DNA of 64,000 nt from Cyclobacteriaceae bacterium (GTDB lineage Bacteria > Bacteroidota > Bacteroidia > Cytophagales > Cyclobacteriaceae), in the NCBI GenBank assembly GCA_016786495.1, contig JAEUUJ010000033.1, positions 107,900-171,899 of the forward strand. The letters are read 5' to 3'. The first letter of the stretch is position 1; every line of letters starts with the position of its first letter. Below the pieces are notes generated by a model. That model ran no database searches and was not told where the DNA came from. It saw nothing but the letters and a program-made list of their open reading frames with translations. Below, one piece after another: positions 34,545 to 43,569 of the stretch. Position numbers and translations under genes: made by a program.

Positions 34545-37500
34545 TTATCGGTTAACCCCCGGTAACGCGCCCGGTGCCACCTGCTCGTTTCCGAACGATG
34601 GAGCCTTCTGCACGGTTGGATAAACTTCATCCAGTGTGTTACCATCGTACAACCGTCCGTTCTTCATTACTTTATTAATTGTGTTGGTGTTGCGGATATT
34701 CTCCAACGGATTTTTATCGAGGATGATGAAATCCGCCAGCTTGCCCGACTCAATACTTCCGATGTCGCCATCCAAACCGATTGCGGTGGCGCCTTTGATC
34801 GTTGCCACTTTCAATGCATTATGGTTGCTCATGCCGCCGGATGCAATGCTCCACAACTCCCAGTGATACCCCAATCCCTGCAACTGTCCGTGCGAACCTA
34901 CACCTACACGCCCGCCTGCATTGATCAGATCGTTCGCAAAGCGTGCGTGATCTTCAAATACGTGCTCTTCTTTCATAAACCAGCCTGGTCTTCTGCGCGA
35001 CTTGGCATCGAGCTCCGACTTCGCGGTGAAATGATTCAATTTCGGATCACCATTTACATTTTCTGTCGCATAGTAAAAGTTCTCAGCCCAGGGTCCGCCA
35101 TAGGCAACCAGCAGCGTGGGAGTGTACGTCATCTTTGACTCAGCAACGGCTGTGGTGAAATCTTTGTACAACGGATAGATCGGGAACGCATGCTCATGTC
35201 CCGAGTACCCATCGATCAGGTTGGTCATGTTGAGTTTAAAGTCAAGACCGCCTTCGGTAGTCGGCATCAAACCCTGTTCCTTACAAGCCTGAATGATCCA
35301 CTGACGGTGCTGACGGTTACCCGTCAGGTACATTTTAATCGTCTTGGTATTGTAGTATTCTGAATATTGTTTCAGAACATCTTTTGTCTGATCAAAATCT
35401 TTCAGGTTGTATGCCCAGAAGCCCACGCCCGGACCTGTACTGTAGATCCTCGGCCCGATGATTTGCCCCGTTTCTACCATGTCGCCATACGTGAGTACAT
35501 CGGTGGTGGCCGTTTGCGGATCGCGCGTGGCGGTTACACCGTACGCGAGATTTGCAGCATAAACCCAAACCTGGTTTTTATGAATTCCCCAGGAAGGCCA
35601 CATGTGCGAGTGTGTATCCACAAATCCGGGAACAATGGTTTTTCCACTCAGGTCCATCTTCTTAACGGATGCATCAACCGTGATTGATCCGGCCGGGCCA
35701 ACCTGTTTGATGCGGGCATTTTCAACCAGAATATCGCCACGCTCAATGATCTCATCACCTTTCATGGTAATGATGCGCGCATTCTGCAGCAGAATTGCTC
35801 CTTCGGGAATGTCCTTCTTCACCGTAACTTTAATGCGCTGCTCGGCCGGCTTGTAGCCTTCATCTTTTTTCTCGTCCTTCTTATCGTCTTTCTTTTCAAC
35901 GACCTTCAAACCACCGGTAGAGTCTTTCTTAACTTCTTTCTTGTCGTCTTTCTTCTCTTCTTCTTTGGCTTTTTCTTCGGCTGCTTTCTTTTTCTTCAGT
36001 TCGAGTTCTTTTGCTTTCGCCTCGTCAAGATTGTAGGTAAAGAACGCGTTACCCAGTGAGAAGTAAACGATCTTGCCGTTGTTACTCCAGCTCGGGAACT
36101 CGCCACCCAGTTTGGTGAGTTTCCGTGCCGGGAATTGCGCGTTGCCCGCATCCGAAACAGAAATCTTCGGAACATCGCCACCGGTTTTTGGAATGGTAAC
36201 AACATAGATGTCGTTGTTGATTTGTGCAAAGGCCTGGTCACCTTCGGGTGCCATCTTAATGATTTCGGCACTGGAAGGCTGCTGTGCAGGTTCGGTTACC
36301 GACTCTACCAGCATACAGTGGTTTTCATCAGGCGTTGAACCATACACGGTAATGCCTGTTACTTTCACATGCTGACGTTCATCGGTTCCATCCCAACGGA
36401 TCGATACCAGTCCTTTCCCATAATTGAACAGGAAGATGCGATCTTCTGATTTCACAAAGTGTGGGTTGCTTCTTCCCTTAGCTTTTGCGATCACGTTGAT
36501 GTTTCCGCCATCGCCACTAATCCAGGCAATATCTTCCTGACTTGCAAATGAAACGGGACCGGGTTCTTCCTTAAAGTTGTACGACTTGCCTTGCAGGAAA
36601 ACAATTTTGTTCCCCTGGTACGTCCAGGCCGGATCGGAATACAACCCGGCAACATTGGTTAAGCGCTGGGGCTTTGCTCCCTTTGCTTTAAAGTTCATTT
36701 TATAAAGATGACCGCCATTGTTTTCCCAGGTCGACCATACGAGCTGTGATCCATCCGGGCTCCATGCAGGCATTGCTTCGGTGAATTCAAAGTTGCTAAC
36801 ACGTTTTGGTGCACCGTCCGGTAACGTCATTGTGTACAACCGGTTGAGTGCTGTGAACGCCACTTGTTTTCCGTCAGGCGATACAACCGGATTTCTGATT
36901 TGCGTAACGACCATTTCTTTTTCGTCTTTGATCGGATACTTGAACTCAACCAACGGTCCCATCAAAAACTCAATATTCATTTCGAACGGAATGTTGATTG
37001 CGTTTCCGCCGGCTACCGGGATGCGATAGAATTTTCCACCGTATGATGCGACAACTTCTTTGCTGTCGGGTGTGAACGACATGGCAGGCAATACACCCAG
37101 CGGTGCGATTGATTCTTGCTCATCACGTTGTACCGGATACGCAAGCCATTTCTCATCACCTGTTTTCAAATCGCGGAGCACCAGACCGGTTTGATCGTTA
37201 TACCGTGAACCATACACCAGCCATTTTCCATCGGGGGAAAGTGTTGGTGTGAAGGCGGATCCATACCTCACAGTCTTTTGTTCCACTTCGCCATTGTCGC
37301 GGTCGTACACGGCAAGTTGATATTGCGGTAACTGTGCATTGTAGTTCCATGCACCGTTGCGTTGAGAGAACCAGATATACCGGCTATCGGGACCGAACGC
37401 AGGTTCAGAGATTTTCAGGCTGGCCGGGTTGCTGATGAGCTGGGCACCGCCACCACCGTCTTTGTGGAATAACCACAACTTGAAATTGCGGGTGCCGCGC

Positions 37501-37973
37501 GAACCCACAATGTAATTTCCATCGGGCGTCCACTCGGCTGATTGATAATGTTCTGTATTTCCTTTAGTAAGCTGGAGTGAATCGCTTTTGTCGAGCGCAA
37601 ACCACCAGATGTTTTCACCACCACTGCGGTCGGAGATGAACAATAGTTTGGTTCCGTCGGGGCTGAACTTCGGATGCGAATCGAAGGCCATGCCTTTGGT
37701 AAACTGTACGGGTTTTCCGCCCGTGATGGGCATCGTGAAAATGTCGCCCATAAAATCGAACGCGATGGTTTTGCCATCCGGACTAACGTCCAACGACATC
37801 CATGTGCCTTCGGTAGTTTTAATGTTTACCCTGCGGCCCACTTCAAGCGGCAGGTCGGTTTTCTTTTTGGGTTTTTCTTTTTTTACGGAATCAGCCTTTG
37901 GCTTTTTGTCGTCCTGGGCATTCGCAAAAAGGCAAACCACCGACAGGAGGAGCAACAGATAATATTTCTTCAT
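34545..37973 (-). CDS. Secreted beta-propeller/amidohydrolase fusion protein
   Basis: A 1142-residue secreted protein. After a signal peptide (residues 1-19), about residues 45-640 are a TolB/PD40-type propeller with repeats such as FSPDGTKLLFISDRSGGENIW and SPDGKQVAFTALNRLYTM. A long Lys/Glu/Asp-rich linker follows (about 655-720). The C-terminal amidohydrolase (about 740-1130) has metal ligands HSH in VDTHSHMWPS and the blocks SGHEHAFP, GVGSHGQLQG and KLADFIILDKNP. Homologues are annotated as secreted amidohydrolases; the substrate is not known. Confidence 0.92.
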   Translation of the reverse strand: MKKYYLLLLLSVVCLFANAQDDKKPKADSVKKEKPKKKTDLPLEVGRRVNIKTTEGTWMSLDVSPDGKTIAFDFMGDIFTMPITGGKPVQFTKGMAFDSHPKFSPDGTKLLFISDRSGGENIWWFALDKSDSLQLTKGNTEHYQSAEWTPDGNYIVGSRGTRNFKLWLFHKDGGGGAQLISNPASLKISEPAFGPDSRYIWFSQRNGAWNYNAQLPQYQLAVYDRDNGEVEQKTVRYGSAFTPTLSPDGKWLVYGSRYNDQTGLVLRDLKTGDEKWLAYPVQRDEQESIAPLGVLPAMSFTPDSKEVVASYGGKFYRIPVAGGNAINIPFEMNIEFLMGPLVEFKYPIKDEKEMVVTQIRNPVVSPDGKQVAFTALNRLYTMTLPDGAPKRVSNFEFTEAMPAWSPDGSQLVWSTWENNGGHLYKMNFKAKGAKPQRLTNVAGLYSDPAWTYQGNKIVFLQGKSYNFKEEPGPVSFASQEDIAWISGDGGNINVIAKAKGRSNPHFVKSEDRIFLFNYGKGLVSIRWDGTDERQHVKVTGITVYGSTPDENHCMLVESVTEPAQQPSSAEIIKMAPEGDQAFAQINNDIYVVTIPKTGGDVPKISVSDAGNAQFPARKLTKLGGEFPSWSNNGKIVYFSLGNAFFTYNLDEAKAKELELKKKKAAEEKAKEEEKKDDKKEVKKDSTGGLKVVEKKDDKKDEKKDEGYKPAEQRIKVTVKKDIPEGAILLQNARIITMKGDEIIERGDILVENARIKQVGPAGSITVDASVKKMDLSGKTIVPGFVDTHSHMWPSWGIHKNQVWVYAANLAYGVTATRDPQTATTDVLTYGDMVETGQIIGPRIYSTGPGVGFWAYNLKDFDQTKDVLKQYSEYYNTKTIKMYLTGNRQHRQWIIQACKEQGLMPTTEGGLDFKLNMTNLIDGYSGHEHAFPIYPLYKDFTTAVAESKMTYTPTLLVAYGGPWAENFYYATENVNGDPKLNHFTAKSELDAKSRRRPGWFMKEEHVFEDHARFANDLINAGGRVGVGSHGQLQGLGYHWELWSIASGGMSNHNALKVATIKGATAIGLDGDIGSIESGKLADFIILDKNPLENIRNTNTINKVMKNGRLYDGNTLDEVYPTVQKAPSFGNEQVAPGALPGVNR

Positions 37974-38093
37974 AACTGGGTATTAGACAACTGCGAAATA
38001 ACCAAATCAACCTGACATTATGAGGACATTTATATAAATGGAGCGAAGATTTATAAAATCTCCCTCAATCTGTGCAGTAATGCGATTGTTGAA

Positions 38094-39440
38094 TTACCGA
38101 TGGAGCGCTACCGAAAACACCGGGGCGTAGGGCACCCCGAAAGTCTGAAAGGCGGCCCAGTTGAGAGGCTCGTCTTTTTTCTTCCGCTTCCGATATGCGA
38201 GCACAGCCTGTCGCCAGGGTTCAGCCGGGAAAAATGCAGTGGGCTTTTGCATCTGTTTAACGAATTCTGTCATCAGTTCGGCAGTTTCAGCATCGTCTAC
38301 GTTCCATAAGCTCATCGTTACCGAGCGTGAACCGGCCTTCAGAAAACCACGCGCAACCCCTACAATGCCGGCTTCCATCACTTTTCCCAAACCCGACTGG
38401 CACGCACTCAATACGACAATGGGTTTATGGATCAGCTTCATGCGCTGAATTTCAAAGGGGGTGAGATAGCCGCACGTGTCGCGACCGTTCAGAGCAATGA
38501 AACTGTTTCGTAACGGGTTCTCAGTGTCTGACCATCCATGCGTAGCGAGATAAATAAAACTGGAACTCCGCATCCGGTAAATGATTTTTCCTTTTGTAGC
38601 AGCGGCTCCGGTTAACGGTTCTGCGCCAAGCAATGCACTCACCTGTTTGGCTTCTTCTTCAGCGCCTTCTAATTGAACGAGACCTGTGGTACACGGATCG
38701 GTAAATGCAGGATTGCCAACCACTACCGGTTGTTTCAGCAAGCCCATGTTGTCAGGTGCTTCATTTCCCAGGTTGTCGACTTCCGCAAACCACTGCTGGA
38801 AATTATGGGCGAACGAAAAAGCCATGGAGTCAAGTAACGTTCCTTTCGATTCGCGCCAGGGTTTTAACATCGAGAACGGAATTGTTGACAGGTTGACAGC
38901 AGGCATAACCAGCAAGTACTTTCTTCCGGCCAGACTTTTTGTAATTTCTTGCGGGAAAGCAATCCGAGAAAGCAGGTCAATGCTCTCGGGGGTTTTTAAG
39001 CGATATTTTTTGGAAGCTTTTAAATCGCGAACTGCGCGGTCGGTCGTACCAACAATTTTGTCGATCGACATAGAGAACTTCAGCGTATTCTCCAGGTTAA
39101 GCAACGAATCGATCGTTACTCGGGTATGTGCATGTGCGGCAATTCCGGTATGATCAACAATCCATGCATGCAGCGTGTCATCCTGATGATGATAAAACAG
39201 GAATGCAAATTCTTTTACCGCATCGCCATAACCACCGGAACTGTATTCCCGCACGGCCCTGAAAACTTTTTCAACCGTAACCTGCCCGGCAAAGTAGTTG
39301 ATGCCGCGGTATGCCATCAGTTCTTTAAAGTTTACTTCATATTGATTGAGGTGAGCCTCAAATTGCCGGTTGCCCGGTTGTGCCAGCAGCGAAGTGGAAG
39401 ATACCAGTAAAATGAGAAAGAGTAGACGTTGCAGTTGCAT
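38094..39440 (-). CDS. Secreted CHAT-domain protease-like protein
   Basis: A 448-residue protein with a signal peptide (MQLQRLLFLILLVSSTSLLAQ) and a C-terminal CHAT domain of the caspase-like clan. The catalytic pair is visible: H301 in LATHGWSDTEN and C347 in VVLSACQSGLGK. The oxyanion-side block GVARGFLKAGSRSVTMSLWNVDD follows. The N-terminal region lacks the usual TPR array. CHAT proteins are usually cytoplasmic proteases, some in defence; export argues for an envelope or extracellular role. It is divergent from the helicase gene, with 38 bases between the starts. Confidence 0.88.
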   Translation of the reverse strand: MQLQRLLFLILLVSSTSLLAQPGNRQFEAHLNQYEVNFKELMAYRGINYFAGQVTVEKVFRAVREYSSGGYGDAVKEFAFLFYHHQDDTLHAWIVDHTGIAAHAHTRVTIDSLLNLENTLKFSMSIDKIVGTTDRAVRDLKASKKYRLKTPESIDLLSRIAFPQEITKSLAGRKYLLVMPAVNLSTIPFSMLKPWRESKGTLLDSMAFSFAHNFQQWFAEVDNLGNEAPDNMGLLKQPVVVGNPAFTDPCTTGLVQLEGAEEEAKQVSALLGAEPLTGAAATKGKIIYRMRSSSFIYLATHGWSDTENPLRNSFIALNGRDTCGYLTPFEIQRMKLIHKPIVVLSACQSGLGKVMEAGIVGVARGFLKAGSRSVTMSLWNVDDAETAELMTEFVKQMQKPTAFFPAEPWRQAVLAYRKRKKKDEPLNWAAFQTFGVPYAPVFSVALHR

Positions 39441-39478
39441 GGAAGGGCTAATTTAATTCTATCTTGGCACCTTCAAAA

Positions 39479-41392
39479 ATGAATCTACACGACCAGCTTA
39501 CGAAAACCTGGAATCTCCTCAAGCTGGAGCGCCAGGCCGACCTCGAACAATACCGGCAAAAGGTGCTGCTCGTACCGCTGCATCGGAAAACAAAAGAAGG
39601 TAAATGCTGGTATCCGGTCAAGTTGGTGCGCGATTATATCGGCACGGGCGAACGCCTTGTGATTGAAGTGCAACGAACCGCACAACTCGATCAGCCCCAT
39701 GTGTTCCAGAGTGGCAAGATGGTGAGCGTTTTCAGCAACGCGAAAAACTCTCCGGATAAACACCATCTCGGTGGCGTAATCAACTACGTTCGTGACAACA
39801 CCATGGTGATCACCGTGAATGGCGATGATTTACCCGATTGGATCGAAGATAGTTTATTAGGCGTTGATTTAATGTTCGATGAAATGGCGTACCGCGAAAT
39901 GGAAGCAGCCATGAAGTCGATCATCAAAGCGGAAGATACCCGCGTAGCGGAGTTGAGAGATACGTTACTCGGATTACGATCTCCGTCAACCGGTGGCCGG
40001 CAGTACGCCATCCTTGACGGAAATGGCGCTGGATTGAATAGCAGTCAGCAGGAGGCGTTGCGGAAGGTGATGGCTGCAAACGATGTGGCCATTATACACG
40101 GTCCACCCGGAACCGGGAAAACCACCACACTGGTAGAAGCAATTCAGCAAACGGTGGCGATTGAAAAGCAGGTGCTGGTGTGTGCACCGAGCAATGCTGC
40201 GGTTGATTTGCTGGTCGAAAAATTATCGGACAAAGGCTTGAAAGTTGTTCGTATCGGTCATCCCGCCCGCGTTACGGAACAATCGTTGAGCAAAACCCTG
40301 GATGCCCGTATTGCCAGCCACGATCACTATAAAGAGTTGCGGGCAATCCGCAAGCGGATGGAGCAGGTGCGTGCACAGGCTTTCAAGTTCAAGCGGAACT
40401 TCGGATATCACGAGCGGCAGGAGCGGAACATGCTCAAGCAGGAAGCCAAGGTGTTGAAGGCCGATGCGGATGTGCTGGAGTTTTACATCATCAACGATAT
40501 CCTTAATACAAGCGATGTGATCGCGTGCACGCTGGTCGGAGCATCGCATCCCATGCTTCGGGGCAAGCGTTATCAAACCGTTTTTATTGACGAAGCAGCC
40601 CAGGCACTGGAGCCGGCCTGCTGGATTCCTATTCTGCGCGCAGCGCGTGTTGTTTTTGCGGGCGATCATCATCAGTTGCCGCCCACGATCAAGTCGGTGG
40701 AAGCGGCACGCGAAGGGCTTGCCAAAACGTTGTTCGAAAAGTGCATTGAGCATCATCCGCAAACCGCCTCCATGCTGCAGGTTCAATACCGGATGAATGA
40801 GAGCATCATGCAGTTTCCTTCGACCTATTTCTACAACGACAAATTGATTGCAGATGACTCGGTAAAACACCACAGCATCAGCGACCTGCCCGTGATTGAT
40901 TTTGTAGATACAGCCGGATGTGGGTTTAATGAAACACAAGACCCCGAAACATTAAGCCGGTTTAACGATGAGGAGGCTCAGCTTTTAATCCGGCAGCTTG
41001 AAACACTGCTGCAACACGTGGGTACGGAAGACTGGAATTACACCCTTGGCATCATCACACCCTACAGCGCACAGGTTGAACGCCTGGTTAAGCTTGCGGA
41101 AGCAAGTGAAATTCTCTCTCGCGTTCAGCGATTTCTGACGATTAACACCGTAGATGCATTTCAGGGTCAGGAACGCGACATCATTGCCATCAGTTTCGTG
41201 CGCAGCAACGACAAAGGCGAGATTGGCTTTCTGGCCGACATCCGCAGAACGAACGTAGCCATCACGCGTGCGCGGAAGAAGTTAATCATAACAGGCGATA
41301 GCGCCACGCTGGGCACACATGAGTTTTATACCGCCTTACTGGAATACGTTCAACAAAAGGGATTTTATAAAAGCGCGTGGGATTTTCAATAG
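39479..41392 (+). CDS. SMUBP-2/IGHMBP2-like superfamily-1 helicase
   Basis: A 637-residue superfamily-1 Upf1-like DNA/RNA helicase. The N-terminal domain precedes Walker A GPPGTGKTT at about residues 205-213. Motif II is FIDEAAQAL, motif III is FAGDHHQLPPT, and motifs V/VI are DAFQGQERDIIAISFVRS and NVAITRARKKLIITGD. Members act in RNA or DNA remodelling; the bacterial role is not settled. I use the ATG at 39479 over an upstream TTG at 39464, which would require the promoter inside the short divergent gap. Confidence 0.92.
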   Translation: MNLHDQLTKTWNLLKLERQADLEQYRQKVLLVPLHRKTKEGKCWYPVKLVRDYIGTGERLVIEVQRTAQLDQPHVFQSGKMVSVFSNAKNSPDKHHLGGVINYVRDNTMVITVNGDDLPDWIEDSLLGVDLMFDEMAYREMEAAMKSIIKAEDTRVAELRDTLLGLRSPSTGGRQYAILDGNGAGLNSSQQEALRKVMAANDVAIIHGPPGTGKTTTLVEAIQQTVAIEKQVLVCAPSNAAVDLLVEKLSDKGLKVVRIGHPARVTEQSLSKTLDARIASHDHYKELRAIRKRMEQVRAQAFKFKRNFGYHERQERNMLKQEAKVLKADADVLEFYIINDILNTSDVIACTLVGASHPMLRGKRYQTVFIDEAAQALEPACWIPILRAARVVFAGDHHQLPPTIKSVEAAREGLAKTLFEKCIEHHPQTASMLQVQYRMNESIMQFPSTYFYNDKLIADDSVKHHSISDLPVIDFVDTAGCGFNETQDPETLSRFNDEEAQLLIRQLETLLQHVGTEDWNYTLGIITPYSAQVERLVKLAEASEILSRVQRFLTINTVDAFQGQERDIIAISFVRSNDKGEIGFLADIRRTNVAITRARKKLIITGDSATLGTHEFYTALLEYVQQKGFYKSAWDFQ

Positions 41393-41452
41393 GAGTACGA
41401 CTTGATTGAAGAACGATCGCAATGCTAAAATCATAATTCGTAATTTTACCGA

Positions 41453-41938
41453 ATGGACCTTTCCCGCTTTCAGGAACGATCAAAAAGTGCTTCGGCTGAG
41501 AACAAGAAATTTCTCCAGTCGCTGAAGAAGAAAGACCCGCGTAAGGTCGATGATGTTTTTCATGAAACGCATGAGGAAGTTTTCCGGGAGATCGATTGCC
41601 TGGAATGCGCAAACTGTTGCAAGACCACCAGCCCGATTTTTTATCAAACCGATATTGAACGTGTAGCGAAGGCGCTGCGGATGAAGCCGGGTGATTTTAT
41701 TGAAAAATACCTTCGGGTGGATGAAGACAATGACTACGTGTTGCTCAGTTCGCCTTGCCCGTTCCTCGGGCCGGATAATTACTGTTCCGTGTATGAATCC
41801 CGTCCGAAAGCGTGTCGGGAATATCCACATACCGATCGCAAGAAGATGGTGCAAATCATGGAGCTTACCCATAAGAACACGCAGGTGTGCCCGGCGGTGT
41901 TTGAAATAGTTGAACGAATTAAAAACATTGGTTTGTAG
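41453..41938 (+). CDS. YkgJ-family cysteine-cluster protein
   Basis: A 161-residue cytoplasmic protein with the zinc/iron-chelating cysteine pattern of the YkgJ family: ECANCCKTTSPIFY (three cysteines), CPFLGPDNYCSVYESRPKACREYP, and a final CPAV. The role is unknown; members are thought to bind a metal through these residues. It may be co-transcribed with the following membrane-protein gene, which starts 18 bases later. Confidence 0.9.
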   Translation: MDLSRFQERSKSASAENKKFLQSLKKKDPRKVDDVFHETHEEVFREIDCLECANCCKTTSPIFYQTDIERVAKALRMKPGDFIEKYLRVDEDNDYVLLSSPCPFLGPDNYCSVYESRPKACREYPHTDRKKMVQIMELTHKNTQVCPAVFEIVERIKNIGL

Positions 41939-41956
41939 GGGGCTATAATTTTAGGT

Positions 41957-42400
41957 ATGCTCTACGAAAGCGAAAGAATATCGTACTACAGCTATAAATA
42001 CGGTCCGTTGTTTTTGTCCGCGGCAGGTCTTTATTCGGCCATCACGCTGGTGTTTGTTTCTGAAGAAGGTGTGAGTGAACTGGTTATTAATGTTGTACTC
42101 CTGTTAGCGCTTTCGGTGGCTGGTTTGTATTTGTTCGTCCGGCTGAAACCCAAGTGGAAAATTGTCGCCCTTAACCGAATGAGAATTGTTGTAGGGGTTG
42201 GGAAGGATGAGAAGGAATACAGCTGGCTTGATGTAAAATCAATTGATTTCAATGGTCTTACCAATGTTTATACATTGAATTTGAAAACAGGACAAGAAAT
42301 ATATTTCACGGCCTACCGCAAAGTTCTGTTTTTCTGGGCTGAGGATACCAGTGAAATGGGCGCGATCATTAACAAGATGAAACGGGATCTTGATATCTAA
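41957..42400 (+). CDS. Membrane protein, unrecognised (147 residues)
   Basis: A 147-residue protein with two helices (about residues 14-35 and 42-62). The soluble C-terminal part (KIVALNRMRIVVGVGKDEKEYSWLDVKSIDF... NLKTGQEIYFTAYRKVLFFW) resembles PH-like membrane-protein folds. I do not recognise a specific family. The gene and the next one look richer in A and T than the flanking genes, which may mark a later insertion. It lies 18 bases after the YkgJ-like gene. Confidence 0.7.
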   Translation: MLYESERISYYSYKYGPLFLSAAGLYSAITLVFVSEEGVSELVINVVLLLALSVAGLYLFVRLKPKWKIVALNRMRIVVGVGKDEKEYSWLDVKSIDFNGLTNVYTLNLKTGQEIYFTAYRKVLFFWAEDTSEMGAIINKMKRDLDI

Positions 42401-42408
42401 TTATCTGA

Positions 42409-42440
42409 TTTGAATCGAGGGTATTAACTTTTTATATTTG
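42409..42440 (+). promoter_or_regulatory. Promoter of the 226-residue lipoprotein gene
   Basis: TTTG (42409-42412), 20 bases, TATATTTG (42433-42440), an exact -33/-7 match. The ATG is at 42445, only four bases downstream. Transcription from this site would start at about the ATG, implying a leaderless mRNA. Confidence 0.7.
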
Positions 42441-42444
42441 AATT

Positions 42445-43125
42445 ATGACTTCAACCAAGATCTCCCTCGGGCTATTGTTTGCGCTGTTGGTATTCTTTGC
42501 GGCCATTCTGGATGGATGTGCACCTGATGAATCTTCCACAAAATTTACTGGCACAATAACCTCACAGGATGATAGTGGAATTTCTTATTTGAAGGATATT
42601 CCGGTTGAAATACGGTTGTATGAAGATGAGGTTTTCGGTATTCCTGTAAACCAAGCTTTTGATACCGAAGTTATAGTAACCGATGAAGACGGACATTACA
42701 AATTGGAGGTTCCGCAGGGGAAGTACAAAAGTTATGCTGTACGGGTTGTTGATGAGTACTACCGCAAGTGTACGGGTAGTCTTGTGCCTCTTGAGTTTTT
42801 GTTTTTACATCCGGTGGAAATGATGTCAAACAAAAATGATATCTCCGCTTGTAATACCTGCGTTTTTAAAATCATACCTCAAAAAGTCGAAGGTTCAACA
42901 AAGACGCTGGAAATAGTGGCGCTAGGAACAGGTTCATTTGAAGTTCTTCTTCCTAATTCCGGCGATAGATTGGACAAAGAAACTGACTTCCATTTTTTCG
43001 AAGAAGCCGCAGAAGTTGTTATTAAATTTATTTGGCGAGACTCGGAAGGGCAAGTTGTAACCTCTTCGGTAAACAAATATCCTGTAGTGCCTGGAACAAC
43101 AAAAGTTATCGAGATTAGTTATTAA
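42445..43125 (+). CDS. Lipoprotein with regulatory-like beta-sandwich, unrecognised
   Basis: A 226-residue lipoprotein. The signal peptide ends in LDGC with the cysteine at residue 25. Residues 40-110 (YLKDIPVEIRLYEDE, TDEDGHYKLEVPQGKYKSYAV) follow the pattern of carboxypeptidase-regulatory/transthyretin-like sandwiches. Cysteines occur at YRKCTG and in SACNTCVFK and may form disulphides. Family membership beyond this is unclear. The promoter predicts an mRNA with little or no leader. Codon use seems more A/T-rich than that of the neighbours. Confidence 0.65.
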   Translation: MTSTKISLGLLFALLVFFAAILDGCAPDESSTKFTGTITSQDDSGISYLKDIPVEIRLYEDEVFGIPVNQAFDTEVIVTDEDGHYKLEVPQGKYKSYAVRVVDEYYRKCTGSLVPLEFLFLHPVEMMSNKNDISACNTCVFKIIPQKVEGSTKTLEIVALGTGSFEVLLPNSGDRLDKETDFHFFEEAAEVVIKFIWRDSEGQVVTSSVNKYPVVPGTTKVIEISY

Positions 43126-43175
43126 AAAAAAATGCGCTGACCGGTGCCGATCAAAAATCAAAGCACCATCAGCGC
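43125..43175 (-). terminator. Terminator of trxA
   Basis: Arms GCGCTGA (43134-43140) and TCAGCGC (43169-43175), extended by GGTGC/GCACC after a bulge, are followed on the minus strand by nine T. This is a canonical Rho-independent terminator downstream of trxA. Confidence 0.8.
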
Positions 43176-43182
43176 AATGCTG

Positions 43183-43217
43183 TAGTCGTCTGACACCTTC
43201 GAGGTGTCTGACGACTA
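43183..43217. terminator. Second hairpin between trxA and the lipoprotein gene
   Basis: Arms TAGTCGTC and GACGACTA, then GACACCT/AGGTGTC after a single T:T mismatch, enclose a 3-base TCG loop. No T-run follows, so it may be an mRNA 3' structure or a small repeat. Confidence 0.55.
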
Positions 43218-43224
43218 ACTAAGA

Positions 43225-43545
43225 TTAAACCTGAGCAGCAAGCTTCTGATTCAATACCGACTTGGGTACTGCGCCAATTTGCTTGTCAACCACCTGACCG
43301 CCTTTGAATACGAGCAGGGTAGGGATGCTGCGTACGCCAAATTTTGCAGTAGTCTGAGGGTTCTCATCTACGTTCAGTTTGGCAATAACCGCTTTGCCGT
43401 CATAATCACCGGCCAACTCTTCTACAACAGGCCCGATCATCTTACACGGCCCGCACCATTCAGCCCAAAAATCTACTAATACCGGCTTTCCTGAGTTGAT
43501 CACTTCGTCAAAATTCGAGTCGGTGAGTACGATTGCTTTTCCCAT
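43225..43545 (-). CDS. trxA: Thioredoxin
   Basis: A 106-residue cytoplasmic disulphide reductase. The active site is WCGPCK in FWAEWCGPCKMIGPV, and the cis-proline region is RSIPTLLVFKGG. Length and motifs are typical of TrxA. It lies 24 bases after the dnaE-side intergenic start, but dnaE is upstream and stops at 43570, so the two may be one transcript (dnaE-trxA). Confidence 0.97.
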   Translation of the reverse strand: MGKAIVLTDSNFDEVINSGKPVLVDFWAEWCGPCKMIGPVVEELAGDYDGKAVIAKLNVDENPQTTAKFGVRSIPTLLVFKGGQVVDKQIGAVPKSVLNQKLAAQV

Positions 43546-43569
43546 AATACTTGGTTGTTATAATTGTTT

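Noticed and set aside
38094-39440. CHAT protein as part of a defence system
   Set aside because: It is exported and its neighbours (amidohydrolase and helicase) do not form a recognised defence module; the divergent helicase is a housekeeping-type SMUBP-2 relative.
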